Shown: positions 8,846 through 17,441 of the stretch, piece by piece
Numbering within the stretch: position 1 is the first letter of the stretch
Layout: the number at the start of each line of letters is the position of its first letter
NCBI RefSeq assembly: GCF_032121415.1
Contig: NZ_CP135079.1
Coordinates: forward strand, 6,262,001 to 6,326,000
Direction of reading: 5' to 3'
DNA: 64,000 nt
From: Streptomyces parvus
Lineage (GTDB): Bacteria; Actinomycetota; Actinomycetes; Streptomycetales; Streptomycetaceae
The notes under the pieces: model-generated
The model's database searches: none
What the model saw: only the letters and a program-made list of their open reading frames with translations
Told to the model about the DNA's origin: nothing
Position numbers and translations under genes: made by a program

Positions 8846-9761
8846 GCAGATCGAGTTGCGGTGGCTGCGCTACGTCGTGGCCGTAGTGGATGAGGGCGGC
8901 ATGCAACGAGCCGCTGCTGCACTCCACATGACGCAACCTCCACTCAGCCGACAGATTCGCGAGCTTGAGCGGCGACTTGGGACCCCCCTCTTCACTCGAC
9001 GACCCCTGTCCCTCACCCCGGCGGGTGCAGTATTCGTGGCGCATGCGCGGGAAGTGCTCTCATCGGTCGACGAGCTTGTCGTGGCGACGCGCGCTACATC
9101 CACAGGAGAGGTAGGCGAACTCGCAGTCGGCTACATCTTGTCCGGGGCGTACGACACCATCCCGCGACTGCGCGAGGCAGCAGAGGCCGCGTTTTCCGGA
9201 ATGCGACACGATTTCAGGGAACTCTGGCCCGCCCAGCTCGATGCTGACCTGCTGAACGGCGAGCTTGACCTTGTGATCGCACACACCATGCCTGCCCGAT
9301 CGGAATTCCGTCGCGAAGCACTACGCACCGACCCGTTGGTCGCTGTCACGCGCCCCTCTAATGCCGCGACTTCAAGCGGGGGCCCCGTGATGCTGGGCGA
9401 AGCATTCGACAGGCAGACGTTCGTCTTTTACGACCCGAAGTATGCGCCCGAACACTACGCGCTGCTCGCCAAGGCTCTTGACGCTGGCGGCGGATCACAT
9501 CATGTACGTCTCGATATGACGCCAGGACTACGCAACATCGCCTTACCCGACGACTACAGCTTCACGCTGATCCCTGAGTCCATGGCCCCGTTCCTTCCCC
9601 GAACCGTCCGCGAGGTTCCGCTCGACACGAGTAATCTCCCCGCACTGGACGTTGAACTCGTGTGGCACCGAGAACGCGAATCCCCAGTCCTCTTGAAATT
9701 CCTCACGATTGCCCGCGAGGTGAGCGCCGACCACGGGTGGCTCCCCGCTCCGCGCCCCTGA
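8844..9761 (+). CDS. LysR-family transcriptional regulator
   Basis: This is a 305-residue protein with the usual LysR length. An N-terminal winged HTH covers residues 1-60: LRYVVAVVDEGGMQRAAAAL, MTQPPLSRQIRELERRLG and TPLFTRRPLSLTPAG. A periplasmic-binding-like effector domain follows from about residue 90. It is divergent from the MFS exporter and probably controls it through the palindrome that overlaps its own start. Codon 234 is TTA (9543-9545), so translation may depend on the rare bldA tRNA in a Streptomyces host. Base composition matches the MFS gene, so the two probably arrived together. Confidence 0.9.
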   Translation: MQIELRWLRYVVAVVDEGGMQRAAAALHMTQPPLSRQIRELERRLGTPLFTRRPLSLTPAGAVFVAHAREVLSSVDELVVATRATSTGEVGELAVGYILSGAYDTIPRLREAAEAAFSGMRHDFRELWPAQLDADLLNGELDLVIAHTMPARSEFRREALRTDPLVAVTRPSNAATSSGGPVMLGEAFDRQTFVFYDPKYAPEHYALLAKALDAGGGSHHVRLDMTPGLRNIALPDDYSFTLIPESMAPFLPRTVREVPLDTSNLPALDVELVWHRERESPVLLKFLTIAREVSADHGWLPAPRP

Positions 9762-9791
9762 CTCACCACTGATCCTTTTCCATTCTCCCGC

Positions 9792-10646
9792 GTGAGATGG
9801 CCAGTTGGACTGACAGACGGACGAAAACCCCTGGTAGATGGGTTATCGATCAAGAGAACCGTCTCCACCAGGGGCTTCGCATGCTTGTCCACCCCGTCCG
9901 GCGTCGACGTGTCCAGCACTGCCCTGCGCTTCCTCGCCGCCCGTCTGAAGGAACGCCGGCGCACTCTCGGGACCCGGTGGCGGCGCCTGAGCGCGGGCCG
10001 ACAGGCCCTGCTCGCTCTCGCCCACCTCCGCAACGGCCAGCCCTACGCCCAGCTCGCGGCCGGTTTCGGGATCGGTACCACCACTGTCTACCGGTACATC
10101 ACCGAGGCCATCGAACTCCTGGCCGCCCTCGCCCCCACGCTCGCCGAAGCAGTAAGGGCCGCGTCGATGAAGGCGTACCTCATCCTGGACGGGACACTTC
10201 TGCCGATCGACCGGATCGCCACCGACCGGCCCTTCTTCTCGGGCAAATACCGAAAGCACGGCATGAACGTGCAGGTCATAGCCGATCCGAGGGGCCGACT
10301 GCTGTGGGCTTCACCGGCCCTGGCCGGAGCGGTCCACGATGTACGGGCCGCACGCGAGCACGGCATCATCGACACTCTCGCCCAGGCTGGCATCACCTGC
10401 TGGGCAGACAAGGGCTACCGGGGCGCAGGCGGGACGGTGCGTCACCCTTTCCGAGGCCGCTGGGAGAAGTTGTCCACTGGCCGGCAGGCCGTCAATCGGT
10501 CCCAGGCCAAGATTTGGGCACTGGTCGAACAAGCCATCGCCACCCTCAAGTCCTGGCGGCTCCTCCGCAAACTCCGCTGTTCAACGACCCGGATCACGAA
10601 CATCGTCCAAGCCGTCCTCACCCTCCAACTGGCCGGCTCAGGCTGA
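9792..10646 (+). CDS. IS5-type DDE transposase
   Basis: The protein has an N-terminal HTH (YAQLAAGFGIGTTTVYRYI) and the DDE_4 catalytic set: Asp in AYLILDGTLLPIDR, Asp in LAGAVHDVRAAREHG and Glu in IWALVEQAIATLKSWR, with the final LLRKLRCSTTRIT seen in Streptomyces IS5-like elements. Homologues usually begin MLVHPSGVDVSS. Here an ATG at 9881 begins MLVHP but then falls out of frame at a CCCC run (9892-9895), where one extra C would explain the break. An upstream in-frame start at 9792 keeps the frame open, so it might still be made. Confidence 0.8.
   Translation: MRWPVGLTDGRKPLVDGLSIKRTVSTRGFACLSTPSGVDVSSTALRFLAARLKERRRTLGTRWRRLSAGRQALLALAHLRNGQPYAQLAAGFGIGTTTVYRYITEAIELLAALAPTLAEAVRAASMKAYLILDGTLLPIDRIATDRPFFSGKYRKHGMNVQVIADPRGRLLWASPALAGAVHDVRAAREHGIIDTLAQAGITCWADKGYRGAGGTVRHPFRGRWEKLSTGRQAVNRSQAKIWALVEQAIATLKSWRLLRKLRCSTTRITNIVQAVLTLQLAGSG
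9793..10640. repeat. Candidate terminal inverted repeats of the IS5-type element
   Basis: TGAGATGGCCAGTTGGA at 9793-9809 is matched by the inverted copy TCCAACTGGCCGGCTCA at 10624-10640, 15 of 17 positions. These would bound an element of about 850 bp. The right repeat lies inside the last codons of the transposase, so the stop at 10644-10646 would be outside. No clear target duplication is visible. Treat the ends as provisional. Confidence 0.4.
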
Positions 10647-10675
10647 GGCAGTCACCGAACTCATATGATCTCGCG

Positions 10676-11068
10676 GTGAGGACCTGGACGGAGCACCCTG
10701 CCAAGGCGGACGTCGAAGCTGTCGTTCGCCGCTACTTCAGCCTGCTCCGAGCCGGAAGGTTCCCTGAGGCCGAACAGCTCATCGACCACAGCCCGGTCCG
10801 TCATGTGCTCAAGTCGCTGTGGACCGGGTCCGTCGAAGCAGGCACCGATGGGGACGAGGCGAGCAGAAGCCCTGCTGCCGACGAGTTGGAGCAGGATCTG
10901 TCCTGGCTCGGCGAACTCAATCTCGCAGACTTCCACTGGGGCGACACCGGCAGCCATTTCTACGTTGAGATCACCTACCGCGCACAGATAATCGAGGTGG
11001 CATTGAGCTTCTGGGTCAAGCCTGTCGACGCCAGCTGGGTCATCGCGGGACCGGGCACGCTCTGGTAG
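10676..11068 (+). CDS. Unknown protein, possibly NTF2-like
   Basis: This is a 130-residue protein from a GTG start at 10676. It begins with a helix-rich segment (ADVEAVVRRYFSLLRAGRF, PEAEQLIDHSPVRHVLKSLW), then an acidic linker, then strands ending in YRAQIIEVALSFWVKPVD and WVIAGPGTLW. A helical start followed by antiparallel strands of this length resembles the NTF2-like fold, but I do not recognise the family. It sits between two transposase genes, so it may be passenger DNA. An earlier ATG at 10664 hits a stop within five codons. Confidence 0.5.
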   Translation: MRTWTEHPAKADVEAVVRRYFSLLRAGRFPEAEQLIDHSPVRHVLKSLWTGSVEAGTDGDEASRSPAADELEQDLSWLGELNLADFHWGDTGSHFYVEITYRAQIIEVALSFWVKPVDASWVIAGPGTLW

Positions 11069-11293
11069 GACACACGAAAGAGCAGCACGATCCAGGGGGC
11101 AGCGCAATCCACCTGCCGGCGGCCCATCACATGCTGTCGATCAAGATCCCGGCCAGCCCGAGCACTCCACCCCGGCCCACGCCAGCCCCGCGACCTGCAA
11201 CATCAGGTTGAAAAAGGTCCAGTGACTTTCCGTCCCGTGACGCATTGGACAGCTCGACACATGCATGTGTCCTGACGCCCCACGGCGGGACTC

Positions 11294-12702
11294 GTGCGGG
11301 TGACGGCCTCGACTCCCGCCCGGCGTCGGGGCCGTCGTCATTCGGGCGTCGGATCGGTCGGTCGTGGTTGGGCCCCGGCCGGTTCGGCGCGCCCCGCCGT
11401 GCCGCTGGGGGTGGTCGAGACGGTCCGCAGGTGTGGTCTGGACACCGCAGTGGCGGCGGCACGGGAGCTTTGGCGCAAGCCACGTTTCGGTGCACGATCC
11501 GGGCAAGGTCCTGCTGGACGTCGCACTCGCGGCGGCTCTGGGCGGGGACTGCCTCGCCGATGTCGCCGTGCTGCGGTCCGAGCCCGACGTGTTCGGTCCG
11601 GTGGCATCCGACCCGACTGTCTATCGGCTCATCGACGCCCTTGCCGCCGCCGGACCGAAGGCGCTGACCGCGATCCGGGCGGCTCGGGCCGAAGTACGGT
11701 GCCGGGTCTGGGAACTGGCCGGGACGGGAAGTCCGGCCGCCGACGGCTCGGTGACCGTGGACATCGACGGCGTGCTCGTACTTGCGCACTCCGAGAAGCA
11801 GGATGCCACCGCGACCTGGAAGAAAACCTTCGGCCTTCATCCGCTCGTCGCGCTCGTCGACCACGGCCAGGCCGGATCCGGCGAGCCGGTCGCCGCGCTG
11901 CTGCGGCCCGGCAGCGCGGGCTCCAACACCGCGAGCGATCACATCGGAACCACCCGACTCGCTCTGGCCCAACTACCCAAGCACCTGCGGCGGGGCTGCA
12001 AGACGCTGATCCGCACCGACTCCGCCGGCGGGACCCATGCCTTCCTCGACCGGCTCTCCCGCCGGGGCCGGTGGCTGTCGTACTCCGTCGGAATAACCAT
12101 CACCGATGCCATTCACCAGGCCGTCCTGAAGATTTTGAAGAAGGCATGGACGTCGGCCTACGACGCCGGCGGCACCGAGCGGCCCGGCGCCCGGGTCGCA
12201 GAGATCACCGACATGCCCGACCTCTCTTCCTGGCCGAAGGGAATGCGACTGATCGTTCGCAAGGAAGGTCCGCACCCCGGCGCCCAGTTGCGATTCACCG
12301 ACCTCGACCGACTGCGGCTTACCTGCTTCGCGACCAACACAAAGCGCGGCCAGCTCGCCGACCTCGAACTGCGTCACCGCCGACGGGCTCGCTGCGAGGG
12401 ACCGTATCCGAGACGCCCGAGACACCGGCCTGCGCAACCTGCCTCTGCACGACACCGCGCAGAACCGGATCTGGCTGGAGATCGTCTCCCTCGCACTCGA
12501 CCTCCTCGCCTGGATGCCGATGCTCGCCCTGACCAGCAAACCCCGACGCTGGGAACGCAAGAAGCTCCGCCTGCGGCTGTTCTCAGCCGCCGCCCAGCTG
12601 GTCACCACCGGCCGCCGGCTCCGCTTCACCGCCCGATGGCCCTGGACAGACATCATCCCCCACGCAATCCAACGACTCGCAGCCCTGCCGAACCCCGGCT
12701 GA
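11294..12702 (+). pseudogene. IS1380-family transposase, frameshifted
   Basis: Three frames must be joined to read the protein. The N-terminus (VVETVRRCGLDTAVAAAREL) is in one frame. At about 11490 it shifts to VHDPGKVLLDVALAAALGGD, GPVASDPTVYRLIDAL, DGSVTVDIDGVLVLAHSEKQ and IRTDSAGGTHAFLDRL, the catalytic core with DIDG and RTDSAG. Near 12395 it shifts again to DTGLRNLPLHDTAQNRIWLE and TARWPWTDIIPHAIQRLAAL, the conserved end. So it is a nearly full-length transposase with at least two indels, and not active as read. Termini of the IS were not identified. Confidence 0.75.
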
Positions 12703-13186
12703 CCAGCAACTCCGACCGCCCCGACGAACCACAGCAGTATCCCGGAGCCGTGGAACCCCGGCGCCCACGCGACGCGACAGCCGGGCCACCAACCTGCCCC
12801 AGCCCCAAATTCCGTACCTCGCAAGCACAGAGCCCCCGTCAGCGAACCGACGAGGACTCATGAACGATCGAGGCTAGGTTCCGCGGTCTCGTGAGCATTT
12901 CCGCGTGATCATGAGCAGCGGTGACGTCCGGTAGCGGTCAGTTGGTGGCTGTCGATGATCTTCTGTATGTGCCCGGAGATGCAGCCCAGTGAGCAGCCAG
13001 CGGTGGCTCGTTGATGGTGGTTGGCGCAGCCTGATGGGGACGGTGATGCCCGGAACGCTTCAGGGTTTCGGGCATCACCGCCAGCGGCGGGGGCACCGCA
13101 TGAGTCAGTTGGAGACGTCAGCAGTGGCGGTCAGGGCCGGGGCGTAGGGCTCCAACTGTGAGGGGCCCGTGCCGCGCGCTCTGTCG
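12703..13186. other. Intergenic stretch after the IS1380 relic
   Basis: No gene is supported between the end of the IS1380 relic and the stop of the secreted I36-type gene. The stretch holds GC-rich filler and one clear hairpin at 13041-13080. Confidence 0.6.
13041..13080. terminator. Hairpin, possible factor-independent terminator
   Basis: CGGTGATGCCCG (13041-13052) pairs with CGGGCATCACCG (13069-13080) across a 16-nt loop, a 12-bp perfect stem. There is no T run, which is common for Streptomyces terminators. It lies 107 bp beyond the stop of the minus-strand secreted gene. Confidence 0.5.
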
Positions 13187-13723
13187 TCAGCTGATGTAGT
13201 AGGAACTGGCCCTGTCGTTCCAGCTGCCGGCCGGGCAGTCGCCTGTTCCTCCTCCCCCGAGGAAGGAGCACTTGTCGATGTACGGGGTGGAGGCTCCGGT
13301 GAAGTTCGTCCCCTCGAAGAACTTGATGTCGCACTGGTTCGCGGTCTGGACGGACGTGATGGAGTCGTTCATGTTCAACCCGTTGGGGTACCAGGTGTTG
13401 TCGCCGAGGTTGCCGTCGTAGTACTCCGCCGTGTTGGTCTCCGCCGAACAGGCGTGGCTGCCGGTCAGGACCTTGTAGCCACCTCCCCCCTGGAAGTTGT
13501 ACCAGTTGTAGAGGTAGACCAGATCCAGCTCCGCTGACGCCGACACGTGCTGCTTCAGGGCGGCTTCGCTCTCGAAGCAGGCGGACCGGCCTGTGCTCAG
13601 GCTTGTCGAGCAGTACGACCCGGTCGAGGCCGTCGATGCGGGTTCCGTCCCGGGTGAGGCCGAAGCCGGTGTCGCGACCAGCACGGCGCTGATGACGAAC
13701 AGACTGCCGATGAGCTTTCTCAT
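13187..13723 (-). CDS. Secreted peptidase-inhibitor I36 / crystallin-like protein
   Basis: This is a 178-residue protein; ATG at 13721-13723 after a GGACGGG Shine-Dalgarno. The N-terminus is a classic Sec signal peptide (MRKLIGSLFVISAVLVATPA, cleavage after ASA). The mature part has a Greek-key like pattern of the I36/beta-gamma-crystallin type: FQGGGGYKVLTG, DSITSVQ, CDIKFFEGTNFTG and WNDRASSYYIS, with several Cys. Members of this family inhibit extracellular metalloproteases in Streptomyces; whether this one does is unknown. An earlier GTG frame to 13843 is rejected because it has no signal peptide at its start. Confidence 0.7.
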   Translation of the reverse strand: MRKLIGSLFVISAVLVATPASASPGTEPASTASTGSYCSTSLSTGRSACFESEAALKQHVSASAELDLVYLYNWYNFQGGGGYKVLTGSHACSAETNTAEYYDGNLGDNTWYPNGLNMNDSITSVQTANQCDIKFFEGTNFTGASTPYIDKCSFLGGGGTGDCPAGSWNDRASSYYIS

Positions 13724-13989
13724 GGTTTCCCGTCCTTTGGTTGATGCTCCGTGCGAGGAATCTCGCTTCCTTCCTCGCCTGACCGGCGATCGACCACCGG
13801 CCGGGGTCGTGCGGGGCAGGGGCGGCGTGCCCCTGCCCCGCACGACCGGAGCTGGGTGGCGATGTCGATGACCTTCTCGCGTGCCGTCACCATGTCGTCA
13901 TCACCGCGTCACCACCGGCCGTTGAGGGACCATTTTCCGCGCAGGCCATGCTCCGACGGGTTACCTCGGGTGACGGGGGCGATTCGGGG

Positions 13990-14198
13990 ATGGACTTTCG
14001 CGTACTGGGCACGCTTGAGGTCCGGACGGGTCAGGAACGGTTACCGGTGCCGGGAGCGCGGCGGCAGCGGGTTCTGGCCGCGTTGCTGCTGGCACCGAAC
14101 TCGGTGGCGCCGCTGTCCAGGCTCGCGGACATGGCCTGGGCTGACGAGCCGCCCGTGACGGTTGTGAAGCAGTTGCAGAACTCGGTGTCGGCGCTGCG
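13990..14198 (+). pseudogene. SARP/AfsR-type regulator, N-terminal stub
   Basis: The ATG at 13990 begins MDFRVLGTLEVRTG, then VPGARRQRVLAALLLAPNSV, LSRLADMAWADEPP and VKQLQNSVSALR. This is the start of the OmpR-like DNA-binding domain of SARP regulators. It ends abruptly after about 70 residues, where the sequence changes into a Tn3-family transposase relic. The transcriptional activation domain is gone, so the gene is not functional as read. Confidence 0.7.
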
Positions 14199-14204
14199 TT
14201 CGCC

Positions 14205-14333
14205 GAGTACGGGCGCATCGACAAGACCATGCACCTGCTGCCCCTGGTCGACCCGGTGGACAACACCTACCGGCGGCTGATGAACCGAAAGCTCACCGTG
14301 CAGGAGTCCCGCCACCGGCTCGCCCGCGCGATG
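14205..14333 (+). pseudogene. Tn3-family transposase fragment
   Basis: In one frame this reads EYGRIDKTMHLLPLVDPVDN, TYRRLMNRKLTVQESRH and RLARA. That is the conserved stretch near the C-terminus of Tn3-family transposases, after the catalytic region. It is fused on its left to the SARP stub and its homology stops on its right at about 14332, exactly where a copy of the tRNA-flanking sequence begins. Confidence 0.7.
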
Positions 14334-14371
14334 CCGGCCCTTGATCATTTTCGGGGGCCGGTCGGGGTCCG
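14334..14371. repeat. Imperfect copy of the sequence that flanks tRNA-Pro
   Basis: Positions 14334-14371 match 4477-4514 at 31 of 38 positions, both containing a TGATCATTTT core then a G run. The first copy is the right arm of the tRNA-Pro terminator plus the integrase arm repeats. The second may be the original chromosomal flank of the tRNA, now at the far end of the island, or an independent terminator. This is inference. Confidence 0.4.
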
Positions 14372-14522
14372 GCGTCCTCGGCCGGGCCGGCGGGTCATGG
14401 CGAAGAGGCTCGTCAACCACGAGGCGGCCCCCTGTCGCCTCCGGCGTCGCGCCGCTCAGCGCGCTGTGATCGTGATCCGGCTGCACCGGCGAGGTCGCGG
14501 GGGCCCCGGGTGTTGTGCCTGA

Positions 14523-14951
14523 CTACGTCAGGACGAGAGGCACGGTGATGGTGAGGTGTTCATCGGCGGTCGGCAGGGCGGGGGCAAGAGCGTTCATACG
14601 AGCTGCTAGGTGGCCGATCACCCGGCTGGTCAGCTCTTCGTCCCACTCCGCTGTGCCTTCCGGCGGCAGGCACATCTCCTCCCTGGCAGGCGGGTTGTCA
14701 CCGAAATAGCGCGCGGTGTCCATGTTGACGACCCAACAGGCCAGTGCGACCTTCACCTGCCCGGGTGCCGCCCACTGCGCCCGTACGTGGGCGCACATGC
14801 TGAAGTCGTCCCCGCCGAATGTGACCGTGGTGGCGAAGGGCCTGCCACGGGGGTATTGCCGTACCAGCTTCAGTACTGCCGGTTCCACAACGGCTCGCGC
14901 CATAGGTTCCGTATACACCGTCTGCCCCCCGTCGAGCCTGGCTTTCAGCAT
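14523..14951 (-). CDS. Unknown small cytoplasmic protein
   Basis: This is a 142-residue protein, ATG at 14949-14951, no signal peptide or membrane segment. The sequence has features of a folded domain: RPFATTVTFGGDDFSMCAHV, VKVALACWVVNMDTARYFGD, then a helix ending SRVIGHLAARMNALAP and a final ITVPLVLT strand. I do not recognise the family. The stop codon lies in a short palindrome, CCTGAC-TAC-GTCAGG at 14518-14532. It is isolated, next to the edge of the island, and divergent from the M23 peptidase gene. Confidence 0.55.
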   Translation of the reverse strand: MLKARLDGGQTVYTEPMARAVVEPAVLKLVRQYPRGRPFATTVTFGGDDFSMCAHVRAQWAAPGQVKVALACWVVNMDTARYFGDNPPAREEMCLPPEGTAEWDEELTSRVIGHLAARMNALAPALPTADEHLTITVPLVLT

Positions 14952-15073
14952 CCCAGACGGGGCCTGCCGCGAACAGACCGCCAGCCGGTCCCGACTGTCT
15001 CCGCTCCAGGGGAACGCCGGTCCTCCGCGGTTCTCCGCCGGCCGCTCTGTTGTGGTGAGGCGGGATCCCGCTA

Positions 15074-15089
15074 ATCTATGCGCATAGAT
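15074..15089. promoter_or_regulatory. Perfect palindrome ATCTATGCGCATAGAT
   Basis: This 16-bp perfect palindrome lies between the divergent unknown gene and the M23 peptidase gene, 115 bp upstream of the peptidase start. AT-rich palindromes of this size in a GC-rich intergenic region are usually operators. A TTGACG follows immediately at 15091-15096 and may be a -35 element. Confidence 0.45.
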
Positions 15090-15203
15090 CTTGACGAAGA
15101 CATGACACTTATCTGTTGCTGTCCTCCGTCAGGCATGGTCATGCCGTCATGCCTTCGCTCCTGTCGGTCCGGCAGGCACTCCTGCGCAGAAGGGACATCA
15201 CCC

Positions 15204-16310
15204 ATGCTCTTCAGGCTGTCCGTGAGAACCACCGTCGCCGCTCTCGCCGTTACGGGGCTGCTCGTCACCGCCCCCCAGGTGACGGCCGCCCCCCGGGAGT
15301 TCGGCGGGGCATCCGCCGGAGCGGCGGCGGACGCCGCCCCGCCACCGTCCTCCGGCGTCACCGTGAAGATGGCGCCCGCGGCCGCCGACGACCTCGGCGC
15401 CTCCCGGCAGGCCCTGGTGGACGCCGTATCCGCCGACGTCCTCGCCCGCTCGGGCGACGCCAAGGGACTCTCGGTGAAAGCCGCCGTCGACAAGCTCGTC
15501 GACGAGGGCCGCAAAGTCGTCGTCGACGTCCGCACCGCCACGGACGACTGGGCTCGCGGCGTCGCGTACGTCGAGGCGTCCCGCGCGCACCACGGCGATC
15601 CGGAGGGGTGGCTCTACATCGCCCACCGCAAGGCCGGGAAATGGCTCGCGGGCCTCGAAGGCGACCGCGAGTTCACCGACCACGTCGCCACGTCCCCGCT
15701 GGTCGGCAGGGCGGAGCGGCGCACCATGACGGCGTATGCGCAGCGCAAGGCGACGCCTCAGCCGGAGGAGCCGTCCGCGGGGGTGAGGGCTGCCAACACC
15801 AACGGCCTTCTGCTGCCCTGGATGCCCGACTACTACATGACCCTCACCGGCGGCGCGCACTCCCACACCGGCTCGACCGGCTACTGGAGCAGCCTCGACT
15901 TCGCCGGCGGCAACGCCGGCGGGCGGGTCCGTTCGTCACGTGAGGGCACCGCGACCTCCATGTGTGGCGCGGGGGGAGGCTGGACCCGGGTCATCCACCC
16001 CGGCGGCTTCTCGACGGACTACTACCACATGTTCAACACCACGTACTACAACGGGACGTCCATCGGCCGAAGTGCCCTGCTGGGCACCATCGGTACGGAC
16101 ACGTGCGCCGGCGGGGCCGCGACCGGAGCCCACGTGCACTGGAGCCTGCGCACGTACGACGCCAACTACAACGGCCAGTACACCTGGCTCAGCGGCCGCA
16201 CCATCGGCGGCTGGCTGTGGTCGAGCGGCGCCAGTCAGTACTCCGGGTGCGCGACCCGTCTGGGCGTCACCGCCTGCCCCGGCACCGCGATCTACAACCG
16301 CACCAGCTGA
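15204..16310 (+). CDS. Secreted M23-type metallopeptidase
   Basis: This is a 368-residue protein from the ATG at 15204, 8 nt after AAGGGA. A Sec signal (MLFRLSVRTTVAALAVTGLL, cleavage near VTAAP) is followed by a 180-residue pro-like region and a catalytic domain. The domain has the M23/LasA zinc pattern: GGAHSHTGSTGYWSSLDFAGG with His and Asp ligands, and the HVHW motif later (GAHVHWSLRTYDA). These enzymes cut peptide bridges of peptidoglycan, or elastin-like substrates in LasA homologues. Upstream in-frame starts at 15078 would not place a signal peptide at the N-terminus. Confidence 0.85.
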   Translation: MLFRLSVRTTVAALAVTGLLVTAPQVTAAPREFGGASAGAAADAAPPPSSGVTVKMAPAAADDLGASRQALVDAVSADVLARSGDAKGLSVKAAVDKLVDEGRKVVVDVRTATDDWARGVAYVEASRAHHGDPEGWLYIAHRKAGKWLAGLEGDREFTDHVATSPLVGRAERRTMTAYAQRKATPQPEEPSAGVRAANTNGLLLPWMPDYYMTLTGGAHSHTGSTGYWSSLDFAGGNAGGRVRSSREGTATSMCGAGGGWTRVIHPGGFSTDYYHMFNTTYYNGTSIGRSALLGTIGTDTCAGGAATGAHVHWSLRTYDANYNGQYTWLSGRTIGGWLWSSGASQYSGCATRLGVTACPGTAIYNRTS

Positions 16311-16344
16311 CAGCCGCGTTGCCGCTCCGGCCCGGAGCCCCGTG

Positions 16345-16384
16345 CCCCGGACAACGCCGCACTCCGGGGCGGCGTTGTCCGGGG
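16345..16384. terminator. Bidirectional hairpin terminator
   Basis: A perfect 16-bp stem pairs CCCCGGACAACGCCGC (16345-16360) with its complement at 16369-16384 around an 8-nt loop. It lies between the converging M23 peptidase gene and SHOCT membrane protein gene, so it can serve both. Confidence 0.8.
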
Positions 16385-16397
16385 CCGGAGTCCGGTC

Positions 16398-16802
16398 TCA
16401 GGCGAGCAGCTTCGCCTTCGCCTGTTCGTACTCCTCGGCGTTGATCGCGCCCCTGTCCTTGAGTTCGGCGAGTTTCGCCAGGTCGTTCACGTGGCCGCTG
16501 CCGCCCGAGCCGCCCTCCGTTCCGGCGGCCCGGCGTACGTAGTCACGGAACGCGGCCTCGGAGTCCTTGGCCAGCTTCTCGTCGCGCTCGTGCATGCTGC
16601 GTCCGCGGACGATGAGGTAGATCAGTACGCCCACATAGGGCAGCAGGATGACGAGGACCAGCCAGCCCGCCTTGGCCCAGCCGTTCAGCGAGTGGTCCCG
16701 GAAGAGGTCCGTGACCACCTTGAACAGCAGGAAGAACCACATGACCCACAGGAACAGGTACAGCATGGTCAGGAAGAGGTTCAACAGCGGGTAATCGTCC
16801 AT
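16398..16802 (-). CDS. Two-TM protein with PLDc_N-like start and SHOCT domain
   Basis: This is a 134-residue protein, ATG at 16800-16802. The N-terminus holds two hydrophobic segments (FLTMLYLFLWVMWFFLLFKV and AGWLVLVILLPYVGVLIYLI) with an RGRSM end as in PLDc_N membrane anchors. After a Gly/Ser linker the last 28 residues form a SHOCT domain (DLAKLAELKDRGAINAEEYE then KAKLL). Such proteins are common in Streptomyces and of unknown role; SHOCT is thought to mediate oligomerisation. Confidence 0.8.
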   Translation of the reverse strand: MDDYPLLNLFLTMLYLFLWVMWFFLLFKVVTDLFRDHSLNGWAKAGWLVLVILLPYVGVLIYLIVRGRSMHERDEKLAKDSEAAFRDYVRRAAGTEGGSGGSGHVNDLAKLAELKDRGAINAEEYEQAKAKLLA

Positions 16803-16853
16803 GGGCCTACTCCGATCGCACGGATGGTCCCTTATTCATACAACTGGTCCGAT

Positions 16854-17345
16854 TCATCCGCATCCGGCGATCCGCAGAACGTGCGCGGGCGGGGGGCTGA
16901 TGCCCAGGTCCGGCCGCCAGGCCGCCAGGATCTGAGCCGACGGATCGAACAGCGGGGCCGGCAGCTCCTCGGGCGCGGTCCACCGCCAGGTGCTGATCAG
17001 GTGCGGCTCGGTCACCTCGGGGTCCCCGGCGGCGAGCCGTACGACGGCCGCCATACTGATGCGGTTGATGCCGCCGATCACGTCGTGGACCATCGCGATG
17101 ACCTCAACGGACGCCTCGTCGACCACCAGGCCCGTCTCCTCGCGCAGCTCCCGGGCGGCCGCCGCGGCGATCGACTCGTGCGTCGCGTCGACCTTCCCGC
17201 CCGGAAGCTCCCACGTACCGCTGTGATGCCGCCCCAGCAGGACGCGCCCTTGGCCGTCCTCGACGATCACCCCGACTCCCAGGGCCGCCTGGGCCACGGG
17301 CGGGCGGGTGTTGCGGGCGGGCTCGGTGACGGGATCGGCCGACAT
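16854..17345 (-). CDS. Nudix hydrolase
   Basis: This is a 163-residue protein, ATG at 17343-17345. The Nudix box is clear: LPGGKVDATHES then AAAAARELREETGLVV, with the REL-EE-G core intact. One residue is inserted between the first Gly and the first Glu of the box compared with the usual GX5E spacing. It opens with GVGVIVEDGQGRVLLGRH, as in MutT/ADP-ribose type hydrolases that clean damaged or surplus nucleotides. The substrate cannot be told from sequence. It is downstream of and on the same strand as the NAD-kinase-like gene, separated by about 96 nt. Confidence 0.85.
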   Translation of the reverse strand: MSADPVTEPARNTRPPVAQAALGVGVIVEDGQGRVLLGRHHSGTWELPGGKVDATHESIAAAAARELREETGLVVDEASVEVIAMVHDVIGGINRISMAAVVRLAAGDPEVTEPHLISTWRWTAPEELPAPLFDPSAQILAAWRPDLGISPPPAHVLRIAGCG

Positions 17346-17441
17346 GGTGCTCGTTCTCCGCTCTCCGGGGCGTGGGCGTGTCCGGTGCGCGTCCGGGGAC
17401 GCGTGCGGACCACCGTAGCGAAACCGCCGGGCCGGGCACGC

